A stretch of 64,000 bases of DNA from an uncultured Bacteroidales bacterium (GTDB lineage Bacteria > Bacteroidota > Bacteroidia > Bacteroidales > P3). The stretch lies in contig OMWJ01000013.1 in the NCBI GenBank assembly GCA_900314725.1, forward strand, positions 1-64,000. Direction: 5' to 3'. The notes beneath the pieces were generated by a model that was not told the origin of the DNA, made no database searches, and saw only the letters and a program-made list of their open reading frames with translations. A program made the translations under genes and the position numbers. Each line of letters starts with the position of its first letter. Positions within the stretch are counted from its first letter, which is position 1. This document shows positions 34,597-43,181 of this stretch, piece by piece.

Positions 34597-35625
34597 ATGA
34601 AAAAAAAACAAATTAGCATATTGCTTTTTATCATCGGTATCATAATAATAATTGTTATGATATACAATCTGGGTTGGAAAGAAATCGTCAATGATATTAA
34701 GAACGTTGGCTGGTGGATTATCCCTATTGTTCTTTCCCGACTTTTAATGTATCCTTTAAATACTCTGTCATGGCGTAAGGTTACTTTCTTTGGCGAAGGA
34801 GAAGAACAAAAAGTGTCCTTTCTTAGAATGTTCCGTCTAACTATTAGTGGCTATGCTATCAACTACATCACTCCCGTCATGGCTTTAGGAGGAGAGCCTT
34901 ATAGAATAATGGCTATGAAGAAAGATATAGGAACAAAGCGTGCTACTTCTTCTGTCCTTACATACGCAATGATGCATATTCTCTCTCATTTTGTATTTTG
35001 GATAATAGGATTCTTGCTTGTTTTTGTTTATTTTCTGAGTACAGATTTGGAACTCAACCCTTTTAGAGAGATTGTGCTTATATGTGGAGGTGTCTTTATT
35101 CTTATAAGCATTATTGCCATAGCTTTTATTATAAGAGTATATAAACATGGGGTCATTATACGATTTATCTCTTTGCTTAAAAGGATACCTTTTGTAAAGA
35201 ATATAATAAACAGAAAACTTACTGAAGAAAAACTACTCTCTGTTCAAGAGACAGATAAGCAATTTACAGATCTCTTCAACAATCATAGAAAATCCTTCTA
35301 TGTTTCCCTTTTCTATGAAACTCTTTCTCGTATTATGTCCTGCGTAGAAATAATGTTGGTTATGTGGGCTGTTGTGGGCATTAATTCAGTTAGTTTCATT
35401 GGAGCAATAATAATAAATACTCTCACATCTTTAATTGCTAATATCGTCTTTATCTTTCCTATGCAAGTAGGAATCAGAGAAGGAGGACTTTCTGCTGCAC
35501 TTGCTTTTATAGGACCATACGGAAAATTGGGGGTATTTGTTGGTATGATACTTAGGATAAGCGAACTTTTATGGATTATCATCGGCATGGGTATGATAAA
35601 AATAAAACGTTTTAACAGAAATTAA
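34597..35625 (+). CDS. Flippase-like membrane protein (LPG_synthase_TM/UPF0104)
   Basis: 342 residues, eight or so membrane helices, in the family of the transmembrane half of lysyl-phosphatidylglycerol synthase. Family landmarks are YNLGWKEIVNDIKNVGWWIIPIVL, ALGGEPYRIMAMKKDIGTKRATSSVL and MQVGIREGGLSAALAFIG. Proteins of this type move or recognise lipids such as aminoacyl-phosphatidylglycerol. Lying 14 bp after the CDP-alcohol phosphotransferase, it is a natural candidate to flip the lipid made by the cluster to the outer leaflet. That is inference. Confidence 0.8.
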   Translation: MKKKQISILLFIIGIIIIIVMIYNLGWKEIVNDIKNVGWWIIPIVLSRLLMYPLNTLSWRKVTFFGEGEEQKVSFLRMFRLTISGYAINYITPVMALGGEPYRIMAMKKDIGTKRATSSVLTYAMMHILSHFVFWIIGFLLVFVYFLSTDLELNPFREIVLICGGVFILISIIAIAFIIRVYKHGVIIRFISLLKRIPFVKNIINRKLTEEKLLSVQETDKQFTDLFNNHRKSFYVSLFYETLSRIMSCVEIMLVMWAVVGINSVSFIGAIIINTLTSLIANIVFIFPMQVGIREGGLSAALAFIGPYGKLGVFVGMILRISELLWIIIGMGMIKIKRFNRN

Positions 35626-35635
35626 AATTTAGAAT

Positions 35636-36334
35636 ATGAATAATAAAACTATAATATTTGATTTTGGTGCGACACTTGACACCAATGGAATACATTGGTT
35701 CTATGTTTTTAAACAAGAACATCTTAAATATAATTCTTTTCTTAGTGATGAACAATTAAGAGATGCATACATATATGGAGAACAGACCATAGCAAAGCAA
35801 CACCTTATAAATTCAGAAGATAATTTCTTGCAGACTCTTATCGTAAAAGTAGGGCTTCAATACGAGAGACTCTTTCAACAAGGCGTTATCTTAGAAAATA
35901 TGTATCATATACAAGAAGTTGCTCAAGCCTGCTATTTGTTTGCAAAGCAAAACATTCTTTATGTTAAGCCTATGCTTGAAGACTTGACAAATGATTATAG
36001 ACTTGCCATTGTTTCCAATTTCTATGGCAATCTTGAAAGCGTGTTAAGAGATTATGGAATAAGAGATTTATTTGAAGTTGTGATTGAAAGTGCAGTCATA
36101 GGAGTTTCCAAACCCGATAAAAAACTTCTCCTTACTTGTTTTCAACAAATGAACATTAAACCAGAACAAGCCATTGTTGTAGGCGACTCTTATAAAAAAG
36201 ACATATCTCCTGCAAAACAATTAGGTTCTAAAACTATCTGGCTAAAAGGAAAGAGTTGGAAAGAAACACCTACCTTTACTCCTTTAGCAGATAAAACAAT
36301 AACAGATATTCTGGAATTAAAAACAGTAATTTAA
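35636..36334 (+). CDS. HAD-superfamily hydrolase with altered motif I
   Basis: 232 residues with a Rossmann-like HAD core and a helical cap. Motif I reads IIFDFGATLDTNG: the nucleophile Asp9 is present, but the usual second Asp (DxD), which acts as acid/base in phosphatases, is Gly11. Motif III (SKPDKK) and motif IV (VGDSYKKDI) are normal. A family with FDxGxTLDTNG exists, as I recall, in Bacteroides, which argues against random decay. It may have a non-phosphatase activity or use a different acid/base. It is 10 bp after the flippase gene and in the same operon. Confidence 0.8.
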   Translation: MNNKTIIFDFGATLDTNGIHWFYVFKQEHLKYNSFLSDEQLRDAYIYGEQTIAKQHLINSEDNFLQTLIVKVGLQYERLFQQGVILENMYHIQEVAQACYLFAKQNILYVKPMLEDLTNDYRLAIVSNFYGNLESVLRDYGIRDLFEVVIESAVIGVSKPDKKLLLTCFQQMNIKPEQAIVVGDSYKKDISPAKQLGSKTIWLKGKSWKETPTFTPLADKTITDILELKTVI

Positions 36335-36351
36335 AATCATTCCTAAACAAT

Positions 36352-36837
36352 ATGAAAACTTTAAAAACAATAGTTTTTTGTCTTGCAGTATGCCTTTTAT
36401 GCTTTGCATGTAAGGACAATAAACAAGTAGAAGAAAACAATAACCTAAAAGAAGTTAAGAAAGACTTAGTAAAGGAAATAAACAGCGATGAGTTCCTCAG
36501 TAAGGTATTGGATATTTCTCCCATAAAAGAAGGCAAACCATTGAAATTTAAGGGAGATAAGCCTGTCATTATAGATTTCTATGCCACTTGGTGTGGTCCT
36601 TGCAAAAGACAAGCTCCTATCATGGAGGAGATTGCAAAAAAATACAAAGGGAAAATAGACGTATATAAAATAGATGTGGATAAAACACAAGACATTGCAA
36701 GATTTTTTAATATTAATAGCATCCCTACTCTTCTGTTTATACCAAAAGGCGGTGAGTTATTTCTCAATGCAGGGCTTACTCCTCAAGAAGATATAGAAGA
36801 ATCTATAGAAACAATGCTCCTAAACCAAAATGAATAA
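36352..36837 (+). CDS. Thioredoxin-like lipoprotein
   Basis: 161 residues. A lipoprotein signal (LAVCLLCFAC, Cys20) is followed by a charged linker and a full thioredoxin fold with the active site FYATWCGPCKRQAP and the cis-Pro segment SIPTLLFI. As an outer-membrane- or inner-membrane-tethered periplasmic thioredoxin, it should reduce or isomerise disulfides outside the cytoplasm. It is the last gene of the relA operon (17 bp after the HAD gene). It may help handle the Cys-rich secreted proteins of this region, but that link is speculative. Confidence 0.85.
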   Translation: MKTLKTIVFCLAVCLLCFACKDNKQVEENNNLKEVKKDLVKEINSDEFLSKVLDISPIKEGKPLKFKGDKPVIIDFYATWCGPCKRQAPIMEEIAKKYKGKIDVYKIDVDKTQDIARFFNINSIPTLLFIPKGGELFLNAGLTPQEDIEESIETMLLNQNE

Positions 36838-36862
36838 TAGTTTAATATAAATAACAAATGGG

Positions 36863-36888
36863 CAGACTTTTATAATTATAGAAGTCTG
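36863..36888 (+). terminator. Terminator of the relA - thioredoxin operon
   Basis: CAGACTT...AAGTCTG with an inner palindrome TATAATTATA forms a nearly continuous stem (36863-36888). A T-rich run follows (TTTCATTTTTTATTTTG). Confidence 0.75.
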
Positions 36889-36901
36889 TTTCATTTTTTA
36901 T

Positions 36902-36932
36902 TTTGTTATTTGCAAAAAAAATATTATATTTG
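36902..36932 (+). promoter_or_regulatory. Promoter of the C25 protease gene
   Basis: TTTG (36902-36905), 19 nt and TATATTTG (36925-36932) match the consensus exactly. It also shows that the start is the ATG at 36964, not an upstream in-frame codon at 36910. Confidence 0.7.
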
Positions 36933-36963
36933 CATATTCTTTTTAGTAAAAATATATAATATT

Positions 36964-39900
36964 ATGAAACAAAAAATATTCTTATTAATCTTTACAATGA
37001 TGTTGTTTGCACATCTTTTTGCTCAACAAACAAATTATAAGATAGAAAAAGATGACTTTTCTACCTTACAAATAAGTTTTACTGTTGGCGATATAGATCT
37101 GCAACAAATTGTAAAAAATGAAATTACTTACACGACATTAAACATACAAGGATATATCCCTTCAACAGAAATAGGCGTACCTACTCTCCCTTTATTCTCT
37201 TCACTAATAGAAGTGCCTTTATGTAATAGTTTTGATGTAAGAGTAAGTGAAGTTGTATATGATACTATTGATATTTCAGGACATATATTATTACCTGCAC
37301 AAGAGGAAAGAAGCAAATCGGATACCACATCTCATCCTTTTGCGATAGATGATAAGATTTATAATACTAATGCTTACTATTCTCTACCACAAGCATCAAT
37401 AGAGAATGTTGGTATAGCTCGCGACCGCAGATTGGCAAGAATACAATTTTCCCCTATTGCTTACAATCCTATTGAATCAAAAATTATTGTATGCCGTAAA
37501 GCCACAGTAAGCATAGTATATAATGAACCTAATCTGCCTGCTACATTAGAAATGTTTAAACAATATCATTCTCCTGCTTTTGCTGCAGGAACTATGACAA
37601 TAAATCATATATATCCTAACACTCTTGAACAAGAGATGCCAATACGTTACTTAATTATTGCCCATAGTTCTTTCCAAGGTCATTTAGACTCTTTTATTGA
37701 ATGGAAAAAGCGAAAAGGATTTCTAACTGATGTAGTCTATACTGGAGATGCTAATATCGGCACAACAAACACTTCTATTGCGGATTACATTTCAAGACAA
37801 TATACCAATGCTACAACAACAAATCCTGCCCCTACTTATGTATTAATAGTTGGAGATCACGAACAAGTACCTGCTTTTTCAACCCAAATAAGCGATGGAT
37901 CATATAACCATATAACAGATTTATACTATGTAAATTGGACAGATGGAGACAATATTCCCGATGCTTATTGTGGGAGATTCTCTGCTCAAACATTGGCTCA
38001 ACTTACTCCACAAATAGAAAAGACATTAATGTATGAACAATATACTTTTAGTGATCCGTCTTTTCTTGACAGAGCGGTGATGGTGGCTGGTGTAGATGGT
38101 GGCACAGCAAATGATTATGGATACACTCATGCAGATCCTGCTATGGATTATGCAATAACTCATTACATTAACGGCAGTAGAGATTTTAGTCAAGTAATGT
38201 ATTTTAAAAACAACACTGCTAACATACCATCAGCAACTAATGTTACTATTGGTTCTAATAATTCTTCTAACTCCGCTACAGTACGCAGTTATTATAATCA
38301 AGGTGCCGGCTTTATTAATTATTCTGCCCACGGTAGTGCTACAAGTTGGGGTACTCCAAATTTTACAGTAAGTCATGTAGGAAGCATGACCAATAATCAA
38401 AAATTTGGTCTGATGATAGGCAATTGTTGTCTTACTAATAAATTTGAAACGACAACATGCTTTGGTGAAGCTTTATTGCGTAAAGGAAATTATTGTGGAG
38501 CTGTGGGATATATAGGAGGTAGTAACAGTACTTATTGGACTCATGACTTCTATTGGGCTGTGGGTGTCCGCTCTTCTATAAACGCTACGATGTCTCTTTC
38601 TTATGATGCCTCAAATCTTGGTGCATACGACCATTTTTGCCATACCCATAATGAAAGTTATCAACAGTGGGCAACCACTCAGGGTTCGCTTATGTTTGTA
38701 GGGAATATGGCTGTACAAGGTTCAACAGCTGACAATACGTCCAAATGGTATTATTGGGAAATCTACCATTTGATGGGAGATCCTTCTGTAATGCCTTATC
38801 TAACTCAAGCAAGCACCATGACTATGGACTTACCTGATTCTCTACCTTACGGAACTTCAAGTTTTACCGTTAGTGTTGCTCCTTATTCATACGTTGCTAT
38901 GACAACAGCAGATAGTCATGCTCTTATTTCTACTACTTGGGCTGATTCTAATGGAGTAGCAACTCTTCACTCTACTACACCATTTAGCATAGGTGATTAT
39001 GAGATAGTCGCTTCAGCTCAACAGTATGTAACAACCTTTGCCGACATATCTATATTTCGTCAAGAAGAACCTTTCGTTATTGTAAGTCTCAGCAATGATA
39101 CTGTTACAGCAGGAACCTCATCAAATCTTCCAATAACAGTTACAAATACAGGGAATACAAATGCTACCAATATTATTATATCTCTTAGTTCAGATAATAG
39201 TTCAGTTAGTTTTAGTTCCGATACCATTCATTTATCATTTTTAGCAGCAGATAGTTCCATAACATTTACTGATTCTATAGATATAACACTTGCAGATGAC
39301 CTTCAAAATGCTTCTGTAATTCGCCTTGAAGCAGAAGTTCATTGGGACAATAATACTACATCTACAACAACTTCCTGTAATGTAATTGCAGCATCCCCTG
39401 TAATCAAAATGATTCCTGCAGATTTGTCCCCTAATATAAACCCAGGAGAGACAGTAACTTTTAGTTTTGATTTGCTTAATAAAGGTCTTGCAGATCTTCC
39501 TCCTACAGATTTAGCAATAAGTTCTCCTACATCACTATTATCTCTCTCTTCTACCTCTCCAACAGCAACAATAAGTATTGGCATTGACAGTACTTTCACC
39601 TGCAATCTAATCATTAGTGCAGACAGTTCTCTTCCTGAGAATATATTAGTTCCAATTACTATTCAACTTGGTTTATCTACATGGCAACTACCTTTAACAA
39701 TAGGAGAGAGATTTAGAGAAACATTTGAAAACGGAATGTCTCATCTTTCAGGATTAACTCAAGGTACATATCCTTGGGTAATTGATTCCGATGAAGTTCA
39801 TGAAGGCAGCTATAGTATTCGTTCCATTGCCACATTAACTCACTCTCAGACTGCAGAAATATCCTTTAATCATATTGCAACAACCGCTGATACGATGAGT

Positions 39901-40824
39901 TTTTACTATAAGGTTTCTTCTGAGACCAATTGGGATAAGTTTCATTTTTATATTGATGATGAAGAAATGATGGTTGAGTCAGGAGACTTGCCATGGACAC
40001 GCGCAGCCTTCGCAGTTGATGCTGGTATGCATACTTACAAATTCACATACGCCAAAGACGGTAGCGTAAATCGTTACAGCGATTGTGCTTGGATTGACGA
40101 CATTAGACTACCTTTTGGAGAACATCCTGCAATTTTTGAAAATTTAGATATTTGTGAAGGCAGTAATTATACAATTCATAACTATACTATAAACACTGAA
40201 CAATTAGGTGAAGGCAGTTTTATTGCTAATGAGGATAATGATACAGTTTTTTTAGTTGATTATACCGTTTTCCCTAATTATCTTGAGGAGTTTGAAATCA
40301 TCGGATGCGACAGTATAACCTACAACGGAGAGACCTATTACACAAACGTGGTTCTTGAGGACGTTTATACAACTGTAAATGGTTGTGATTCTGTTGTTGT
40401 CAGCACATTAATAGTCAATTCTTCTTTCCATGAAACTATTTCTGTGGATACCGTTGCAGATAGTTACATATGGAACGATGTAGAATACAATGCTTCAGGT
40501 ATATATGAGCAATCTTTCACTAATTCTAAAGGATGTGATTCTATTCTAAGTTTGGTACTTAATCTTGTAGACACCACTGCTTTAAGGTTAGAGGGATGTA
40601 ATTTAAATCAAGTTCAAATAAGTGTTTATCCATCTCCTACATCTGGAATATTATACATAAACCAAAAGGTTTTAGAGGTGAAGGTTTATGATGCCACAGG
40701 AAAACTACAACGCTACTATAAAGATACGGATACATTTGATATAGGAGACTTACCTTCAGGCACTTATATATTGAATATTTCTACCCAAAAAGGTTCTTCC
40801 ATTCATAAAGTTGTGCGTATATAA
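36964..40824 (+). CDS. Gingipain-type (C25) cysteine protease with T9SS sorting tail
   Basis: 1,286 residues. A signal peptide ending LFAQ is followed by a C25 propeptide (about 20-215) and the catalytic domain (about 220-620). The gingipain His is in FINYSAHGSATSWG (His456) and the Cys in MIGNCCLTNKFET (Cys488/489; the two adjacent Cys leave the exact nucleophile open). An Ig-like region, an adhesin-like jelly roll (RETFENGMSHLSGLTQG to CAWIDDIRLPFG) and three units of the two-cysteine repeat seen in the giant adhesin follow (DICEGSNY; VNGCDSVVVS; KGCDSILSL). The protein ends with a T9SS tail (ISVYPSPTSGIL to HKVVRI). It should be a surface or secreted protease; whether it prefers Arg, Lys or another residue cannot be told. 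It is monocistronic with two hairpins downstream. Confidence 0.88.
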   Translation: MKQKIFLLIFTMMLFAHLFAQQTNYKIEKDDFSTLQISFTVGDIDLQQIVKNEITYTTLNIQGYIPSTEIGVPTLPLFSSLIEVPLCNSFDVRVSEVVYDTIDISGHILLPAQEERSKSDTTSHPFAIDDKIYNTNAYYSLPQASIENVGIARDRRLARIQFSPIAYNPIESKIIVCRKATVSIVYNEPNLPATLEMFKQYHSPAFAAGTMTINHIYPNTLEQEMPIRYLIIAHSSFQGHLDSFIEWKKRKGFLTDVVYTGDANIGTTNTSIADYISRQYTNATTTNPAPTYVLIVGDHEQVPAFSTQISDGSYNHITDLYYVNWTDGDNIPDAYCGRFSAQTLAQLTPQIEKTLMYEQYTFSDPSFLDRAVMVAGVDGGTANDYGYTHADPAMDYAITHYINGSRDFSQVMYFKNNTANIPSATNVTIGSNNSSNSATVRSYYNQGAGFINYSAHGSATSWGTPNFTVSHVGSMTNNQKFGLMIGNCCLTNKFETTTCFGEALLRKGNYCGAVGYIGGSNSTYWTHDFYWAVGVRSSINATMSLSYDASNLGAYDHFCHTHNESYQQWATTQGSLMFVGNMAVQGSTADNTSKWYYWEIYHLMGDPSVMPYLTQASTMTMDLPDSLPYGTSSFTVSVAPYSYVAMTTADSHALISTTWADSNGVATLHSTTPFSIGDYEIVASAQQYVTTFADISIFRQEEPFVIVSLSNDTVTAGTSSNLPITVTNTGNTNATNIIISLSSDNSSVSFSSDTIHLSFLAADSSITFTDSIDITLADDLQNASVIRLEAEVHWDNNTTSTTTSCNVIAASPVIKMIPADLSPNINPGETVTFSFDLLNKGLADLPPTDLAISSPTSLLSLSSTSPTATISIGIDSTFTCNLIISADSSLPENILVPITIQLGLSTWQLPLTIGERFRETFENGMSHLSGLTQGTYPWVIDSDEVHEGSYSIRSIATLTHSQTAEISFNHIATTADTMSFYYKVSSETNWDKFHFYIDDEEMMVESGDLPWTRAAFAVDAGMHTYKFTYAKDGSVNRYSDCAWIDDIRLPFGEHPAIFENLDICEGSNYTIHNYTINTEQLGEGSFIANEDNDTVFLVDYTVFPNYLEEFEIIGCDSITYNGETYYTNVVLEDVYTTVNGCDSVVVSTLIVNSSFHETISVDTVADSYIWNDVEYNASGIYEQSFTNSKGCDSILSLVLNLVDTTALRLEGCNLNQVQISVYPSPTSGILYINQKVLEVKVYDATGKLQRYYKDTDTFDIGDLPSGTYILNISTQKGSSIHKVVRI

Positions 40825-40866
40825 TCCGAATTTTTTACATGTGAAAATCAATAACTTAAATTAGAT

Positions 40867-40910
40867 AAAAAAAGATCAAGACTTAAGAAAAAAAGACTTG
40901 ATCTTTTTTT
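40867..40910. terminator. Hairpin of the AAGACTTGGT repeat family (1 of 2)
   Basis: A 14-bp perfect stem (40867-40880 with 40897-40910, AAAGATCAAG/CTTGATCTTT) with A and T runs at its ends can act in both directions. It follows the C25 protease gene and belongs to the dispersed family also seen at 10985 and 52110. Confidence 0.7.
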
Positions 40911-40933
40911 CTCAAAACCAAGTCTTTTTATAT

Positions 40934-40971
40934 AAAAGACTAAGTGTTTTTTCGCCAACACTTAGTCTTTT
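40934..40971. terminator. Hairpin of the AAGACTTAGT repeat family (2 of 2)
   Basis: AAAAGACTAAGTGTT (40934-40948) pairs perfectly with 40957-40971 around an 8-nt loop. Convergent genes lie on both sides. The arms are near-identical to those of the hairpin at 52166-52206. Confidence 0.75.
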
Positions 40972-41026
40972 TTGTTTTGCTTTTTCTCATTGTAAAAAAC
41001 ATACTGTTTTACAAGTAAAAAGTATT

Positions 41027-41887
41027 TTATTTGACAGCAGAGGACATAATTTTTATTGCTATAATGTATTTTGGGGTGTAGGCAGTAAACAGATTCATAT
41101 CCATACCAACAAGTTTATTGTTTTTTGTTGCTGAAAGTGAAGAATAAGGTGGAGTATTTGCGAAAGCCTCTACCATTCTTTCATCCATAAAAATATATTC
41201 TGGATCTGTATTCACAATACTATCACGATGGAATATCATGTCTCCGTTGTTTTTTGCCACATTATCTATTCCTGACAACTCCAATAAGTTTCCAATAATA
41301 TGACTTCCCGATGCGACCACATCTTCCCCTAATCTATCGTTAAACCTTATAGAAAAATATCCTTTAGGTTTTTGTGTTGTATTTTGTGCTGTTATGGCCT
41401 TTATCTGCTGCTGATACTCTTTTATTGCCTTGTCCGTTTTCTCTTTTTCTCCAAAAATTTTACCCATAAGGTTCAATGCCTTATATGTGTCTTCTATCTT
41501 TGTCGGATAAGCAAATAAAACAAGGCTGATTTCGTTATCCTTTAACCATTGCCAAAGTTCTTTGTCCAATGTTGTCATTGCAAAGACATAATCGGGCTTT
41601 ATTTCTTTCAGAGCATTAGTGTCTAAGCCGAAGAAACTCCCCACAACAGGAACTTTTTCTGTTCCCTCTATCCCCTTACAATCTGTACCTATACCAACAA
41701 GCCTATCTTGTAGAGATAGTTTATTAATCCATTCTACTAAGCCAGGAATAAGACATACGACTTTTTCTGCATCATCTTTTATGGCAACTTCTCTATTTAC
41801 CATATCTTTGATTGTTTTGTTTTGTTTTGTACATGAGAAACTTATTAGCATAACCAACAAAACAAGAACTAAAAATAATTTTTTCAT
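41027..41887 (-). CDS. Periplasmic binding lipoprotein of an iron/cobalamin-type ABC importer
   Basis: 286 residues with a lipoprotein signal (VLVLLVMLISFSC, Cys19). The body has the class III binding-protein pattern of BtuF/FecB/FhuD proteins: KVVCLIPGLVEWINKLSLQDRLVGIGTDCK at the N-terminal lobe, GLDTNALKEIKPDYVFAMTTL at the hinge, and the long helix and second lobe to the end. The ligand (cobalamin, haem or a siderophore) cannot be told. No permease or ATPase gene is adjacent, so this is an orphan in the window. It points toward the C25 protease gene, with the two hairpins between them. Confidence 0.8.
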   Translation of the reverse strand: MKKLFLVLVLLVMLISFSCTKQNKTIKDMVNREVAIKDDAEKVVCLIPGLVEWINKLSLQDRLVGIGTDCKGIEGTEKVPVVGSFFGLDTNALKEIKPDYVFAMTTLDKELWQWLKDNEISLVLFAYPTKIEDTYKALNLMGKIFGEKEKTDKAIKEYQQQIKAITAQNTTQKPKGYFSIRFNDRLGEDVVASGSHIIGNLLELSGIDNVAKNNGDMIFHRDSIVNTDPEYIFMDERMVEAFANTPPYSSLSATKNNKLVGMDMNLFTAYTPKYIIAIKIMSSAVK

Positions 41888-41953
41888 TGCTTTATTTCAT
41901 TTATAAAATCCACATAATAACGCAAGAACAATCAAAAAAAGTATACAAAATTC

Positions 41954-41982
41954 TTGTTAATGAAATAAAAAATGTATTTTTG
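41954..41982 (+). promoter_or_regulatory. Promoter of the deoxyhypusine-synthase-like gene
   Basis: CTTG (TTG at 41954-41956), an 18-nt spacer and TATTTTTG (41975-41982) match the -7 box fully and the -33 box partly. The box is 46 bp before the ATG. Confidence 0.5.
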
Positions 41983-42028
41983 CAAACTCTAAAATTGAAA
42001 GGAAATCATAAAAAGAATAATAAAAATA

Positions 42029-43048
42029 ATGGAAAAGAAAGATTTATTACAACAGACAATCAAACACGTTGATATAAAGGCTATAGATTCTACCCCTATT
42101 ATCAATGCTATGCGAGAGATGTCTTTTGCTTCAAGAGAAACTGCTAACGCTGCAGATATTTTTGAAAGTATGATAGAAGACAAAGAATGTTCTACTATAC
42201 TAACTCTTGCAGGTTCAACCTCTGCTGGTGGTTGTATGCAAGTTTATGTTGATATGGTAAAGAACAATATGATTGATGCTGTTGTTTCTACTGGTGCTTC
42301 CATAATAGATATGGACTTGTTTGAGGCTTTAGGTTTTAAACACTATAAAGGATCTCAGTTTATGGATGACATGACACTTAGAGATAACTATGTAGATAGA
42401 ATTTACGATACCTACATTGACGAAGAAGAGTTACAAATATGTGATAAAACAGTCAAAGAGATTGCTGATCAATTAGAACCTCGTCCTTATTCTTCTCGCG
42501 AATTTATATATGAAATAGGCAAATGGCTTGCTAATGGTAATGCAAAGAAAAAAGATTCTTTGATTCAAGTTTGCTATGAAAATAATGTACCTATCTTTTG
42601 TCCAGCTTTTTCTGATTGTAGTGCTGGTTTTGGACTTGTTATGCATCAAGTTGCTAATCCTGAAAAACATGTTAGCATAGATTCAGTAAAAGATTTTCTT
42701 GAACTGACAAATATAAAAATCGCTGCAGGTACAACAGGTCTGTTTATGATTGGTGGTGGTACTCCAAAGAACTTTGCTCAAGATACTGTCGTTTGTGCAG
42801 AGGTATTAGGACATGAAGTTGATATGCATAAATATGCTGTTCAAATAACTGTTGCCGATGTTAGAGATGGTGCTTGTTCTTCTTCTACTCTAAAGGAAGC
42901 GGGTTCTTGGGGAAAAGTTTCTCCTAAATATGAACAAATGGTATATGCAGAAGCAACAACCGTTCTGCCTTTGATTGCTTCATACGTTTATCATAAAGGT
43001 GAATGGAAGAACAGAAAGAAAAGAGAATTCCAGAAACTTTTCAAATAA
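42029..43048 (+). CDS. Deoxyhypusine synthase-like enzyme
   Basis: 339 residues. Family landmarks are ILTLAGSTSAGGCMQVYVDMV, DAVVSTGASIIDMDLFEALG, IFCPAFSDCSAGFGLVM, MIGGGTPKNFAQDT and the active-site segment KEAGSWGKVSPKYEQ with the expected lysine (Lys296). In eukaryotes and archaea this fold moves an aminobutyl group from spermidine to a lysine of eIF5A. Bacteria lack that protein, so here it must use another acceptor; bacterial relatives include homospermidine-synthase-like enzymes. It probably acts in polyamine metabolism. It is monocistronic with its own promoter and terminator. Confidence 0.85.
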   Translation: MEKKDLLQQTIKHVDIKAIDSTPIINAMREMSFASRETANAADIFESMIEDKECSTILTLAGSTSAGGCMQVYVDMVKNNMIDAVVSTGASIIDMDLFEALGFKHYKGSQFMDDMTLRDNYVDRIYDTYIDEEELQICDKTVKEIADQLEPRPYSSREFIYEIGKWLANGNAKKKDSLIQVCYENNVPIFCPAFSDCSAGFGLVMHQVANPEKHVSIDSVKDFLELTNIKIAAGTTGLFMIGGGTPKNFAQDTVVCAEVLGHEVDMHKYAVQITVADVRDGACSSSTLKEAGSWGKVSPKYEQMVYAEATTVLPLIASYVYHKGEWKNRKKREFQKLFK

Positions 43049-43064
43049 AAACTTAATTAGAAGT

Positions 43065-43093
43065 AAAGGAACGGTACAAAGTATCGTTCTTTT
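43065..43093 (+). terminator. Terminator of the deoxyhypusine-synthase-like gene
   Basis: AAAGGAACGGTAC pairs with GTATCGTTCTTT around an AAA loop (two G-U pairs), and a T tract follows. Confidence 0.8.
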
Positions 43094-43106
43094 TTTTGCA
43101 AAAAAG

Positions 43107-43137
43107 TTTGGCTTCTAAAAGATTTTTTATAAATTTG
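43107..43137 (+). promoter_or_regulatory. Promoter of tpiA
   Basis: TTTG (43107-43110), 19 nt and TAAATTTG (43130-43137) match the Bacteroidota consensus exactly, 44 bp before the ATG. Confidence 0.75.
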
Positions 43138-43181
43138 CAAATTATAATAAACAAGATTTAGGAACAAAACATTATAAAGCA

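Noticed and set aside
42029-43048. A eukaryote-like hypusination pathway acquired by transfer
   Set aside because: No eIF5A or deoxyhypusine hydroxylase is present; deoxyhypusine-synthase-like enzymes are a known bacterial family.
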